DNA of 13,995 nt from Streptosporangiaceae bacterium (GTDB taxonomy: Bacteria; Actinomycetota; Actinomycetes; Streptosporangiales; Streptosporangiaceae). The notes below the pieces were generated by a model. The model was not told the DNA's origin, did no database searches, and saw only the letters and a list, made by a program, of their open reading frames with translations. How positions within the stretch are numbered: position 1 is the stretch's first letter; each line of letters starts with the position of its first letter. The stretch spans positions 1 through 13,995 of the forward strand of contig JASIBJ010000163.1 of the NCBI GenBank assembly GCA_030045215.1, given 5' to 3'. Below are positions 1 through 9,087 of this stretch, one piece after another. The translations under genes were made by a program, and so were the position numbers.

Positions 1-920
1 TGGGGATCGGTCAGCCGCGGGTACCTGGCCTTGATGAGCGCGGCGACGCCCGCCGTCAAGGCGCAGGCGGGGCTGGTGCCGCTGACGAGCCAGTACTGCC
101 CATCCCGGCCCTGCGCCGGCACCTCGAAGCCAGGCGCCGCCACCTGCACGGACAGATTGTGGCTGGAGAAGCCGGCCGGCTGGCCCTGCTGGTCGACGGC
201 GCCGACGGCGAGGACACCCGGATAGTCGGCCGGGAAGGAGTAGGGCGAATGCCCGCGGGCACTGATGCCCGCCTGCTCACCGGAGTTCCCGGCCGCGGCG
301 ACCACGACGACGTCGTGCTCGTAGGCATCCTGGAGCGCCTGGCGAACGATGCCGCTCTGCAGGCTGTAGCCGAGCGACATGCTGATCACCGTCGCGCCAT
401 GGGCGACCGCGTACGTAATGGCAGTCGCGAGTTCCTGCTGGCCGCGGCTGATCGACTCGTGCTCGTAACGAGCGAAGTTCGGGTCCTCCGAGTCGGTGAT
501 AACCCGGATCGACAAGATCCGGGACTGCGGCGCGATCCCGATGATGCCGCTGGAGTCACCGGGGCCGTGGCCGTGGCCGGCTATCAGCGAGGCCATCCAG
601 GTGCCGTGCACCCCCCAGTCCGGGCTGCTCGGCGGCGTGTCCACGCCCGTCAGGTTCGGGCCCTGGCGTACCGAGCCGACGAGGTCGGACACGTTCCCGT
701 CAACGCCGCTATCGATAACCGCGACGAGCGCTCCGCGGCCCTGCGTGATCTGCCAGGCCGGCTGCACGTTCAGTGCGTCAAGCACCCACATCTCGGTGTT
801 ACGGACGGTGTCGGCGCTGGCCGGGCCCGCCGGCCACATCATCCCCGAGCAGGCCAGGATAGCCGTCGCGAGGAACCAGGCCAGCCGCCTGCTCCGGCGG
901 CGCCGCGCGGGCTTCAGCAT
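1..920 (-). CDS. exported S8 (subtilisin/mycosin-like) serine protease, C-terminus outside window
   Basis: The first 306 residues of a secreted subtilase are visible; the 3' end lies left of the window. An Arg-rich n-region (residues 4-12), a hydrophobic stretch (13-31) and an ASA site (34-36) form a signal peptide, and the catalytic domain follows almost at once, without a long prodomain. The triad is intact: Asp70 in VAVIDSGVDG, His105 in HGTWMASLIAG, Ser283 in SGTSPA, with oxyanion Asn212 in AAAGNSG. This arrangement resembles the mycosin-like S8 proteases of actinobacteria, some of which are anchored by a C-terminal helix; that part cannot be seen. ATG at 920-918 overlaps the previous stop (916-914) by 7 nt and has only a weak Shine-Dalgarno, so translational coupling to the upstream membrane-protein gene is likely. 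The substrate is unknown. Catalytic activity is well supported; the mycosin subclass is less certain. Confidence 0.9.
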   Translation of the reverse strand, partial: MLKPARRRRSRRLAWFLATAILACSGMMWPAGPASADTVRNTEMWVLDALNVQPAWQITQGRGALVAVIDSGVDGNVSDLVGSVRQGPNLTGVDTPPSSPDWGVHGTWMASLIAGHGHGPGDSSGIIGIAPQSRILSIRVITDSEDPNFARYEHESISRGQQELATAITYAVAHGATVISMSLGYSLQSGIVRQALQDAYEHDVVVVAAAGNSGEQAGISARGHSPYSFPADYPGVLAVGAVDQQGQPAGFSSHNLSVQVAAPGFEVPAQGRDGQYWLVSGTSPACALTAGVAALIKARYPRLTDP

Positions 921-1798
921 CCCGGCGACCCCGGACACCTGGGGATGGACGGCTGCGTCCCCAGCACGGCGCGAGCGGCATCGGCCAGCCCTTTGACCAG
1001 GCTGGTCATCTCCTGGTCGTAGTAGTAGTCCGAGGCCAGCCGCACCTGCCGCCTGCCGTCGGTAAAGCCTGCCGTCGACAGGATGACGTAAGGGCCGGCC
1101 GGCATGACATCGAAGACCTGGCGCTGACCGTCGGCGAATCTGCTCGCCACGGTTCCGGCGACCGCCAGGGCGCGCACCGCGAGCGCGAGGTCCTGGCCGT
1201 GCGCGGCCAGGGCATGCGCGGCGGCGCTGGCCGCCTGGCTGTCCGGCAGCACGGCGACGCCGAGGGTGGCGACCATGCTGCCGGATGAGTCGAGGTACGT
1301 GGCTCGCAGCAGCGCCGAGCAGTGGTCGGCGGCCAGCACGGTCGCCGCCCCCGCAGAGACCCCGGATGCGCAGTCCGTGGCTGACGAGATCTCCACCCGG
1401 TGTGCGGCGAGCACGAGGCCCTGGTTCTCGTTGACGGCCTGGGCCGGGACCTGGTAAGCGATGGCGGCCGGGAAGATCTGGCCGGCTGACAGCGCGCGCC
1501 ACCGCGTGGTCATGTCCCAGGCCATGATCTGCCGCTCCTGGGCCGCCGTGAACTGGCGGGGCAGCACCTGGTGCGCGACTCCGACGGCCGCGGCAGCCAG
1601 GCCGCACAGGCCGAGGCCGAGCAGCAGGACCATCGCCGTCCAGCGGATCCCGCGGCGCAGCCGGCCTGGCCGGTACGGGACTCCCGCTTCCTGCTCTGCG
1701 GTCATGCCGGCCTGCGGGCCAGGCAGCCCGGCGCCCGGAAAAGGCCAGGACGGCGGCTCAGCGCCTGCGCTGTCGCTCGGTCCTGACTGCCACGTCAC
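914..1798 (-). CDS. single-pass membrane protein of unknown function, coupled to the S8 protease
   Basis: I do not recognise a named family for this 294-residue protein. It has a Pro/Gly-rich N-terminal segment (1-45), a basic patch RLRRGIR (46-52), one transmembrane helix (about 53-75) and an extracytoplasmic domain of about 215 residues, so the topology is probably N-in, C-out. Cys143 and Cys160 could form a disulfide, and a CPGSPGC motif ends the chain. The start is GTG at 1798, 66 nt downstream of the moeZ stop, with no strong Shine-Dalgarno; an internal ATG (residue 32, at 1705) is an alternative that keeps the helix. The 7-nt overlap with the protease gene suggests the two proteins act together, for example as a membrane partner, inhibitor or substrate presenter. 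That role is inference from position only. Confidence 0.8.
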   Translation of the reverse strand: MTWQSGPSDSAGAEPPSWPFPGAGLPGPQAGMTAEQEAGVPYRPGRLRRGIRWTAMVLLLGLGLCGLAAAAVGVAHQVLPRQFTAAQERQIMAWDMTTRWRALSAGQIFPAAIAYQVPAQAVNENQGLVLAAHRVEISSATDCASGVSAGAATVLAADHCSALLRATYLDSSGSMVATLGVAVLPDSQAASAAAHALAAHGQDLALAVRALAVAGTVASRFADGQRQVFDVMPAGPYVILSTAGFTDGRRQVRLASDYYYDQEMTSLVKGLADAARAVLGTQPSIPRCPGSPGC

Positions 1799-1864
1799 AC
1801 CGGAAGCCTACGGCCTGACCGGAGCGTCCGGATCGAGACGGCAAGGCAGGCCTGCCCGGTTAGG

Positions 1865-3043
1865 TCAGTAGGTCGGCAGGCTCGGGTCGATCTGGCTGAC
1901 CCAGGCAAGCACGCCACCGCCGACGTGGACGGCGTCGGAGAAGCCGGCATTCTTCACCACGGCCAGGCACTCTGAGCTGCGGGCGCCGCTCTTGCAGTGC
2001 AGCACGATCCGCTTGTCCTGTGGCAGCCGCTCCAGGGCGGCCCCGCTCAGGATCTGGTCCTTGGGGATCAGGACCGAGCCAGGAATCGACACGATCTCGT
2101 ACTCGTTCGGCTCGCGGACGTCGATCAGGAAGATGTCCTCGTCCCGGTCCAGCATGGCCTTCAGCTCGGTGGCGGTGATCGTGGAGCCCGACGCGGCATT
2201 CTGAGCGTCTTCCGATAGCACGCCGCAGAATGCGTCGTAGTCAATTAGCTCGGTGATCGTCGGGTTCTTCCCGCAGATGGCGCACTCAGGGTCCTTGCGA
2301 ACCTTCACCGACCGATAGCTCATCTCGAGCGCGTCGTAGATCATCAGCCGGCCAGACAGGCTTTCTCCGACGCCGGTGATGAGCTTGATCGCCTCGTTGA
2401 CCTGGATCGAGCCAATGGACGCGCACAGCACGCCGAGCACGCCGCCCTCGGCGCAGGACGGCACCATGCCCGGCGGCGGCGGGTCCGGGTACAAGCAGCG
2501 GTAGCACGGCCCGTGCTCGGCCCAGAAGACGCTGGCCTGGCCGTCGAATCGGAATATCGAGCCCCAGACGTAGGGCTTGCCGAGCAGGACGCAGGCATCG
2601 TTCACCATATAGCGGGTGGCGAAATTGTCGGTGCCATCTACTATCAGGTCGAATTGGGAGAATATCTCCATTACGTTATCGACATCGAGCTGCTCTTCAA
2701 ACAGCACGACATTCACGTACGGGTTGATCTCGGCGATGCTGTCCCTGGCCGACTCCGCCTTCGGACGGCCGATGTCCGACTGGCCGTGGATCACCTGGCG
2801 CTGCAGGTTGGACTCGTCCACGACGTCGAAGTCGATGACGCCCAGCGTGCCCACTCCGGCCGCGGCCAGGTACAGCAGCGCGGGCGAGCCAAGGCCGCCT
2901 GCGCCGACGCATAGCACCTTGGCGTTCTTGAGGCGCTTCTGCCCGGTCATGCCGATCTCCGGGATGATGAGGTGGCGCGAATAGCGCTTGACCTCGTCGA
3001 CGGTCAGCTCGGCAGCAGGCTCGACGAGTGGTGGCAATGACAC
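1865..3043 (-). CDS. moeZ: MoeZ-type adenylyltransferase/sulfurtransferase (ThiF/MoeB domain plus rhodanese)
   Basis: This 392-residue protein matches the fused MoeB-rhodanese enzymes that adenylate the C-terminal Gly of ubiquitin-like sulfur carriers (MoaD, ThiS, CysO) and pass sulfur to them. The ThiF/E1-like domain spans about 14-260: nucleotide loop GAGGLGSP (47-54), DFDVVDESNLQRQ (71-83) and DGTDNFATR (136-144). A structural zinc site is formed by Cys180/Cys183 and Cys254/Cys257. The rhodanese domain (about 285-390) has active-site Cys350 in CKSGARS, so sulfurtransferase activity should be intact. It starts with GTG at 3043; GGAG at 3050-3053 lies 6 nt upstream. The length is typical for the family. 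Upstream sits a sigma-R-like promoter (3101-3126), and two genes for a membrane protein and an exported protease follow on the same strand. Confidence 0.95.
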   Translation of the reverse strand: MSLPPLVEPAAELTVDEVKRYSRHLIIPEIGMTGQKRLKNAKVLCVGAGGLGSPALLYLAAAGVGTLGVIDFDVVDESNLQRQVIHGQSDIGRPKAESARDSIAEINPYVNVVLFEEQLDVDNVMEIFSQFDLIVDGTDNFATRYMVNDACVLLGKPYVWGSIFRFDGQASVFWAEHGPCYRCLYPDPPPPGMVPSCAEGGVLGVLCASIGSIQVNEAIKLITGVGESLSGRLMIYDALEMSYRSVKVRKDPECAICGKNPTITELIDYDAFCGVLSEDAQNAASGSTITATELKAMLDRDEDIFLIDVREPNEYEIVSIPGSVLIPKDQILSGAALERLPQDKRIVLHCKSGARSSECLAVVKNAGFSDAVHVGGGVLAWVSQIDPSLPTY

Positions 3044-3100
3044 TGCGGTCTCCAGATCCAGGGTCTCCGGGGGGAGTCAGGCACGACTTCGACAAACAAG

Positions 3101-3126
3101 AACCAGCTTGGCACCTGCAGCATTCC
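3101..3126 (-). promoter_or_regulatory. sigma-R/sigma-H-like promoter for moeZ
   Basis: On the minus strand GGAAT (complement of 3122-3126) is followed by exactly 18 nt and GTT (complement of 3101-3103). This matches the GGAAT-N18-GTT consensus of the thiol-oxidative-stress factors sigma R (Streptomyces) and sigma H (Mycobacterium). The predicted start, near 3094, gives a leader of about 50 nt with a good Shine-Dalgarno. moeB/moeZ-type genes are, as I recall, reported members of both regulons, which makes the match more credible than motif similarity alone. Confidence 0.6.
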
Positions 3127-3137
3127 GGCCGCCGGAA
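3123..3137. promoter_or_regulatory. perfect 7-1-7 palindrome in the moeZ / Rv3235-family divergent region
   Basis: TTCCGGC and GCCGGAA flank a single C. The left arm covers the -35 GGAAT of the moeZ promoter candidate, so a bound dimer could block that promoter. The arms are GC-rich, so chance occurrence cannot be excluded. Confidence 0.3.
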
Positions 3138-3154
3138 ATGTCACCAGGGCCGAG

Positions 3155-3160
3155 TAAAAC
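3155..3160 (+). promoter_or_regulatory. possible -10 element (TAAAAC) for a leaderless mRNA
   Basis: TAAAAC ends 7 nt before ATG 3168, the distance expected if transcription starts at or next to the A of ATG. No Shine-Dalgarno precedes this ATG. A convincing -35 is not visible, so support is weak. Confidence 0.25.
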
Positions 3161-3167
3161 TCCAGAC

Positions 3168-3755
3168 ATGCAGGAGAATCTGCCCCCCGAATTACCCTTG
3201 CCCACGCGCGAGCCGCCGGCGCGCCCGGCTGTGGTGCCGGTCTCGCCGGCGCCTCGGCGGGCACCGGGCAGGGACGCTCCGCAGCCCTATCGGGTGGCGG
3301 TGCGCCGCGTAGCGATACCGGACGCCGCCCCGCCGTACGACGATGAACGCCAGCCCGGTAAGGCCACGGCCGGCCCGAGCCCTCGGCAGGCGGCCGAGGC
3401 GGGACTCGCGCCGGCAGCCGGACCAGGCGAGCGCGCCTCTCCTGCACCGCAGGCGTGGCCGAGCCAGTTCGCTCAGGTCCTGGCCGAGACGCTGGCCGGG
3501 TCCAGGCCCGCGACACAGCTCAGGCCGTGGACCACCGAGCAGACCCGGCAACGGATCAGGCAGCTTGGCCCGATCCTGGCCACCGGCCAACGGCCCAGGG
3601 TCCGCCGGATCATGACATCCGCTCCGAGCCCAGACGTGCTGGAGCTGACGGCGGTCGTCGGATTCGGGGCACGGGTCCGCGTGCTCGCCCTCCGGCTGGA
3701 ACGAGGCGAGGACGCGTGCCAGCACTGGCGATGTACGGCCATCGAGTCGGCGTGA
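3168..3755 (+). CDS. Rv3235-family protein
   Basis: This 195-residue protein has a Pro/Ala/Arg-rich, probably disordered N-terminal half. The compact C-terminal domain has the pattern FAQVLAETLAG, LRPWTTEQTR, RPRVRRIMTS, ELTAVVGFGARVRVLALRLE and a final WRCTAIESA. These features match the small actinobacterial Rv3235 family, often found close to secA. The biochemical function is unknown; the only hints are its soluble nature and this synteny. The ORF is open further upstream (ATG at 3138 and earlier), but those codons run into the moeZ promoter region. ATG 3168 fits best, though it lacks a Shine-Dalgarno and may be leaderless. The gene converges with secA. Confidence 0.8.
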   Translation: MQENLPPELPLPTREPPARPAVVPVSPAPRRAPGRDAPQPYRVAVRRVAIPDAAPPYDDERQPGKATAGPSPRQAAEAGLAPAAGPGERASPAPQAWPSQFAQVLAETLAGSRPATQLRPWTTEQTRQRIRQLGPILATGQRPRVRRIMTSAPSPDVLELTAVVGFGARVRVLALRLERGEDACQHWRCTAIESA

Positions 3756-3760
3756 GAGCG

Positions 3761-3777
3761 CCGCGCGCAGGGCGCGG
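3761..3777 (+). terminator. GC-rich hairpin just after the Rv3235-family gene
   Basis: CCGCGC and GCGCGG pair around a 5-nt loop, 5 nt after the TGA at 3753-3755, and are followed by TTC. The stem is short and there is no real U-tract, as is common for actinobacterial terminators. Confidence 0.35.
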
Positions 3778-3818
3778 TTCACCCAAGAGGCCGCTACACA
3801 GCCATGCGGTGCAAGCCC

Positions 3819-3836
3819 GGCGGGCCGATACCCGCC
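3819..3836 (-). terminator. candidate secA terminator hairpin
   Basis: GGCGGG and CCCGCC form a 6-bp stem with a 6-nt loop, 31 nt beyond the secA stop, between two convergent genes. It could serve both directions. No U-tract follows on either strand. Confidence 0.35.
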
Positions 3837-3867
3837 AGCGTGAACCCCGCCTCGTTCCCCGCTGGAA

Positions 3868-6921
<3,054 letters not shown>

Positions 6922-7341
6922 TTGTGGTCGCGCTCCCTGCGGATCGTCTGACTATGCGGTCGGGCTCTGTGGTCTGGCAATGCGGTCTCTGGCTCTGCGG
7001 TCTGGCGGTGCTGTGCGGTCTAGCTGCGGTCTGGCGGTGCTCTGCGGTCTAGCTGCGGTCTGGCGGTGCTCTGCGGTCTGGCTGCCGGCCGGCCACTGGC
7101 GGAGGCCAGGGTCTGCGCTGCTCAGCGGCCCTCGCGGGCGGCGAGGCAGCCTGATCGACGGCATGCCTCAGCCAGCCGTGGTGGCCTACCGTCATCGTAG
7201 GCGACCCGCCCTACAATGCCGAGCCCGTCTTAGCGCCACGTAGTGGCAACGACTCATCGATGGGGGCGGGTGCCCACCCGGATGGGTCCCTCTCCACAAT
7301 GATAGGTACATTGGCCAGGCGGCAGGAGAGGAGCAGCGCGC
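6922..7341. other. 420-bp divergent intergenic region, secA / two-helix membrane protein
   Basis: This region must hold the promoters of secA (minus) and of the gene at 7342 (plus). The 29-bp tandem repeats occupy 6996-7082. TACGAT on the minus strand (complement of 7194-7199) is a possible secA -10, but no fitting -35 is seen. A small inverted repeat GCCAC-GTA-GTGGC lies at 7235-7247. On the plus strand, TACATT (about 7307-7312) is a weak -10 candidate for the right-hand gene. A 70-codon minus-strand reading frame (7164-6952) passes through the repeats and ends 30 nt before secA. It has no signal peptide and no properly spaced Shine-Dalgarno, so I do not call it a gene. Confidence 0.5.
6996..7082. 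repeat. three 29-bp tandem repeats upstream of secA
   Basis: Copies lie at 6996-7024, 7025-7053 and 7054-7082. Copies 1 and 2 differ at one base, as do copies 2 and 3. Each unit holds two TGCGGTCT octamers, 18 nt apart start to start; with another at 6981-6988 there are seven in all, with start spacings of 15, 18, 11, 18, 11 and 18. A degenerate copy precedes them (6966-6995). The repeats are not self-complementary. They lie 75-161 nt before the secA start and are probably in its leader or promoter zone. Confidence 0.9.
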
Positions 7342-7647
7342 ATGGCGGAGCACGTGGAACCAGGGACCGCGGGAGGCGTCGTGGCCGGCTCGGGGAGCCT
7401 GGGTGCCAGCGCGTCCACTGAGCCAGCCCCGTTCGTTTCCCAGGTACCCGGCACTCCGGTTCACTTTCCGCATTTCACCGGCCGAGTGGTGTCCTGGGTG
7501 GCCGTCACCATGATTCTGGTCGGTTTCCTGGCCGGTGGGCTCGCCCTGGTCTTCGGGATCTGGCCGCTGTTCTGGGTGGGCCTCGGCTTCTCGGTCCTCG
7601 GACTGCTGGTGGCGATGGCGACCGGCATCTTCGACGACTGGTACTAA
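7342..7647 (+). CDS. small two-helix membrane protein (HGxxPAAW-like)
   Basis: This 101-residue protein has a soluble, low-complexity N-terminal 40 residues, then two transmembrane helices (about 50-71 and 73-94) joined by a tight turn GIWPLFW, and a short acidic C-terminus FDDWY. The layout and the segment PLFWVGLGFSVLGLLV resemble the small actinobacterial HGxxPAAW family, but the defining motif is not conserved (HFTGRVVSW is found in that place), so membership is tentative. The ATG at 7342 has a strong duplicated Shine-Dalgarno (AGGAG at 7324-7328 and 7329-7333, the second 8 nt upstream). The function is unknown. It is divergent from secA and precedes the YcaQ-like gene by 86 nt. Confidence 0.85.
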   Translation: MAEHVEPGTAGGVVAGSGSLGASASTEPAPFVSQVPGTPVHFPHFTGRVVSWVAVTMILVGFLAGGLALVFGIWPLFWVGLGFSVLGLLVAMATGIFDDWY

Positions 7648-7700
7648 GCCGGGCCAGCTGCGCCCGCTTTGCCCCGGCGGCCAGCTGGGGAAGGGCCGGG

Positions 7701-7727
7701 CTGACTGTCGGTAGCTGCCGCTAACCT
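7701..7727 (+). promoter_or_regulatory. possible promoter for a leaderless YcaQ-family mRNA
   Basis: CTGACT (7701-7706) and TAACCT (7722-7727) are separated by 15 nt. TAACCT ends 6 nt before GTG 7734, and there is no purine-rich ribosome site between them. The spacing between the hexamers is short, so the -35 is doubtful; the -10 and the missing Shine-Dalgarno are the better evidence. Confidence 0.3.
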
Positions 7728-7733
7728 CCGTGT

Positions 7734-8993
7734 GTGGCCGATCACAACCTTCCTGCGCCCAAATTCACCCTTAGTCCGGATGAAGCGCGCTATATGACGC
7801 TGCGCGCCCAGCGTCTGCTCGGAGCCGAGGGCCGCGCCGGCGGGGTCGCCGGCCTGCTCAGGCGGCTTGGCGGGGTCCAGCTGGACACGATCAGCGTCCT
7901 GGCCCGCTCTCACGAGCTGGTCGCCTACGCCCGGCTCGGCGCGATCGGGCGAACGAAGGTCGAGCGGGCGTACTGGCACGCGGGCAGGCCAACGGCGTTC
8001 GAGTACTGGTCGCACGCGGCCTGCGTGCTGCCGATCGAAGAATGGCCTTACTACGCCTTCCGGCGCCGGGCCTTCCAGGCCAGGGGGCATCGGTGGCACC
8101 AGAGTCACCCTGGGGTCTGCGAGCAGGTAATGGCCCGGATCCGCGCCGAGGGACCGCTGACCGCAACCGAGCTTGGCGGCGCCAAGAAGGGCGGACCGTG
8201 GTGGGACTGGTCGGACACCAAGATCGCGGTGGAGTGGCTCCTCGACACCGGAGACGTCATCTGCGCGCGCCGGGTCGGCTGGCGTCGCGTCTACGACCTG
8301 CCAGAGCGCGTGCTGCCCGACGGCCTGGCGGACGTCGCTCTGAGCGATTCGGAGTGCCTCACCCGCCTGGCCGCGGTGGCGGCCCGCGCGCTGGGCGTCG
8401 TCACCCACGCTGACCTGTCCGACTATCAGCGGATTAGCTACGGCGGCGCTCACCTGCGGCAAGCCGCTTATGAGGGGAACGGGCTCAGGCCCACGCCAGC
8501 CTCGGCCGCCGAGTCAGCGGGGCTGGTGCCGGTCGAGATCGAGGCCCGGCGCGGCGGGAAGCCGGTGCGCGCGTGGGCCGACCCGGCCGCCGTGCAGCCC
8601 GACGGCGGAACCATGCGCCGGGGCCGGCACCGGACCACCTTGCTCTCCCCGTTCGACTCGCTGGTGTGGGACCGCAAACGGACCCTCCGCGTGTTCGGCT
8701 TCGAACACAGCCTGGAGGCGTACGTGCCCCAGCCCAAGCGAGTCCACGGCTACTACACGATGCCGCTGCTCGCCGGGGGCCGCCTGGTCGGCCGGGTTGA
8801 CCCGGCCAGGGACGGCCGCACCCTGATCGCGCGCAAGCTCAGCATGGACAAGCCGTCGGCAGTCGAGCCGATGGCGCAGGCGCTGACTGAGGCCGCCTCC
8901 TGGGTCGGGTGCGACAGCGTCCGGCTAGAGCAGGTCGAGCCCGGGGACCTGCGGCCGCGCCTGCAAGCCGCCCTCGCCGAGCGCGGCGCCTGA
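7734..8993 (+). CDS. winged-helix DNA glycosylase homologue, YcaQ/AlkX family (HTH_42)
   Basis: The 419-residue protein fits the HTH_42 (DUF1006) superfamily, whose members AlkZ and YcaQ/AlkX are DNA glycosylases that remove bulky alkyl adducts or unhook interstrand crosslinks. Residues 38-60 (the VAGLLRRLGGVQLD region) carry Gln49-Leu50-Asp51. This corresponds to the catalytic Q-hydrophobic-D motif typical of the YcaQ branch; the AlkZ branch has Q-hydrophobic-Q. Further family blocks are WSHAACVLPIEEWP, TLLSPFDSLVWDRKRT, FGFEHSLEAYVP and GYYTMPLLAGGRLVGRVDP. The length is usual. The start is GTG at 7734 (GTG 7732 is out of frame), with no Shine-Dalgarno, so a leaderless mRNA is possible. It is not inside a biosynthetic cluster here, which favours general repair over self-resistance. 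The family call is firm; the substrate is inferred. Confidence 0.88.
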   Translation: MADHNLPAPKFTLSPDEARYMTLRAQRLLGAEGRAGGVAGLLRRLGGVQLDTISVLARSHELVAYARLGAIGRTKVERAYWHAGRPTAFEYWSHAACVLPIEEWPYYAFRRRAFQARGHRWHQSHPGVCEQVMARIRAEGPLTATELGGAKKGGPWWDWSDTKIAVEWLLDTGDVICARRVGWRRVYDLPERVLPDGLADVALSDSECLTRLAAVAARALGVVTHADLSDYQRISYGGAHLRQAAYEGNGLRPTPASAAESAGLVPVEIEARRGGKPVRAWADPAAVQPDGGTMRRGRHRTTLLSPFDSLVWDRKRTLRVFGFEHSLEAYVPQPKRVHGYYTMPLLAGGRLVGRVDPARDGRTLIARKLSMDKPSAVEPMAQALTEAASWVGCDSVRLEQVEPGDLRPRLQAALAERGA

Positions 8994-9000
8994 CGCCCGG

Positions 9001-9080
9001 CTCGCCCGGTCTGGTCACCGCTCGCCCGACCTGGTCACGGCTCGCCCGACCTGGTCCTGGCCGGCCTGACCTCGTCCCCC
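9001..9080. repeat. degenerate 20-bp tandem repeats between convergent genes
   Basis: Four consecutive 20-bp blocks start at 9001, 9021, 9041 and 9061. The core is CTCGCCCGACCTGGTC. Blocks 1 and 2 agree at 17 of 20 positions, blocks 2 and 3 at 18 of 20; block 4 is weaker. The repeats fill nearly all of the 94 bp between the YcaQ-family gene and the zinc-finger gene. No hairpin is evident, so they are not an obvious terminator. Confidence 0.75.
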
Positions 9081-9087
9081 GTCTGGC

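Noticed and set aside
159..1022. Plus-strand frame of 287 codons opposite the S8 protease
   Set aside because: The minus strand encodes a complete catalytic triad and signal peptide; the plus frame shows only antisense composition.
1845..1856. GGCAGGCCTGCC palindrome after moeZ as a terminator
   Set aside because: Self-complementary without room for a loop, no U-tract, and the next gene starts only about 50 nt further on the same strand.
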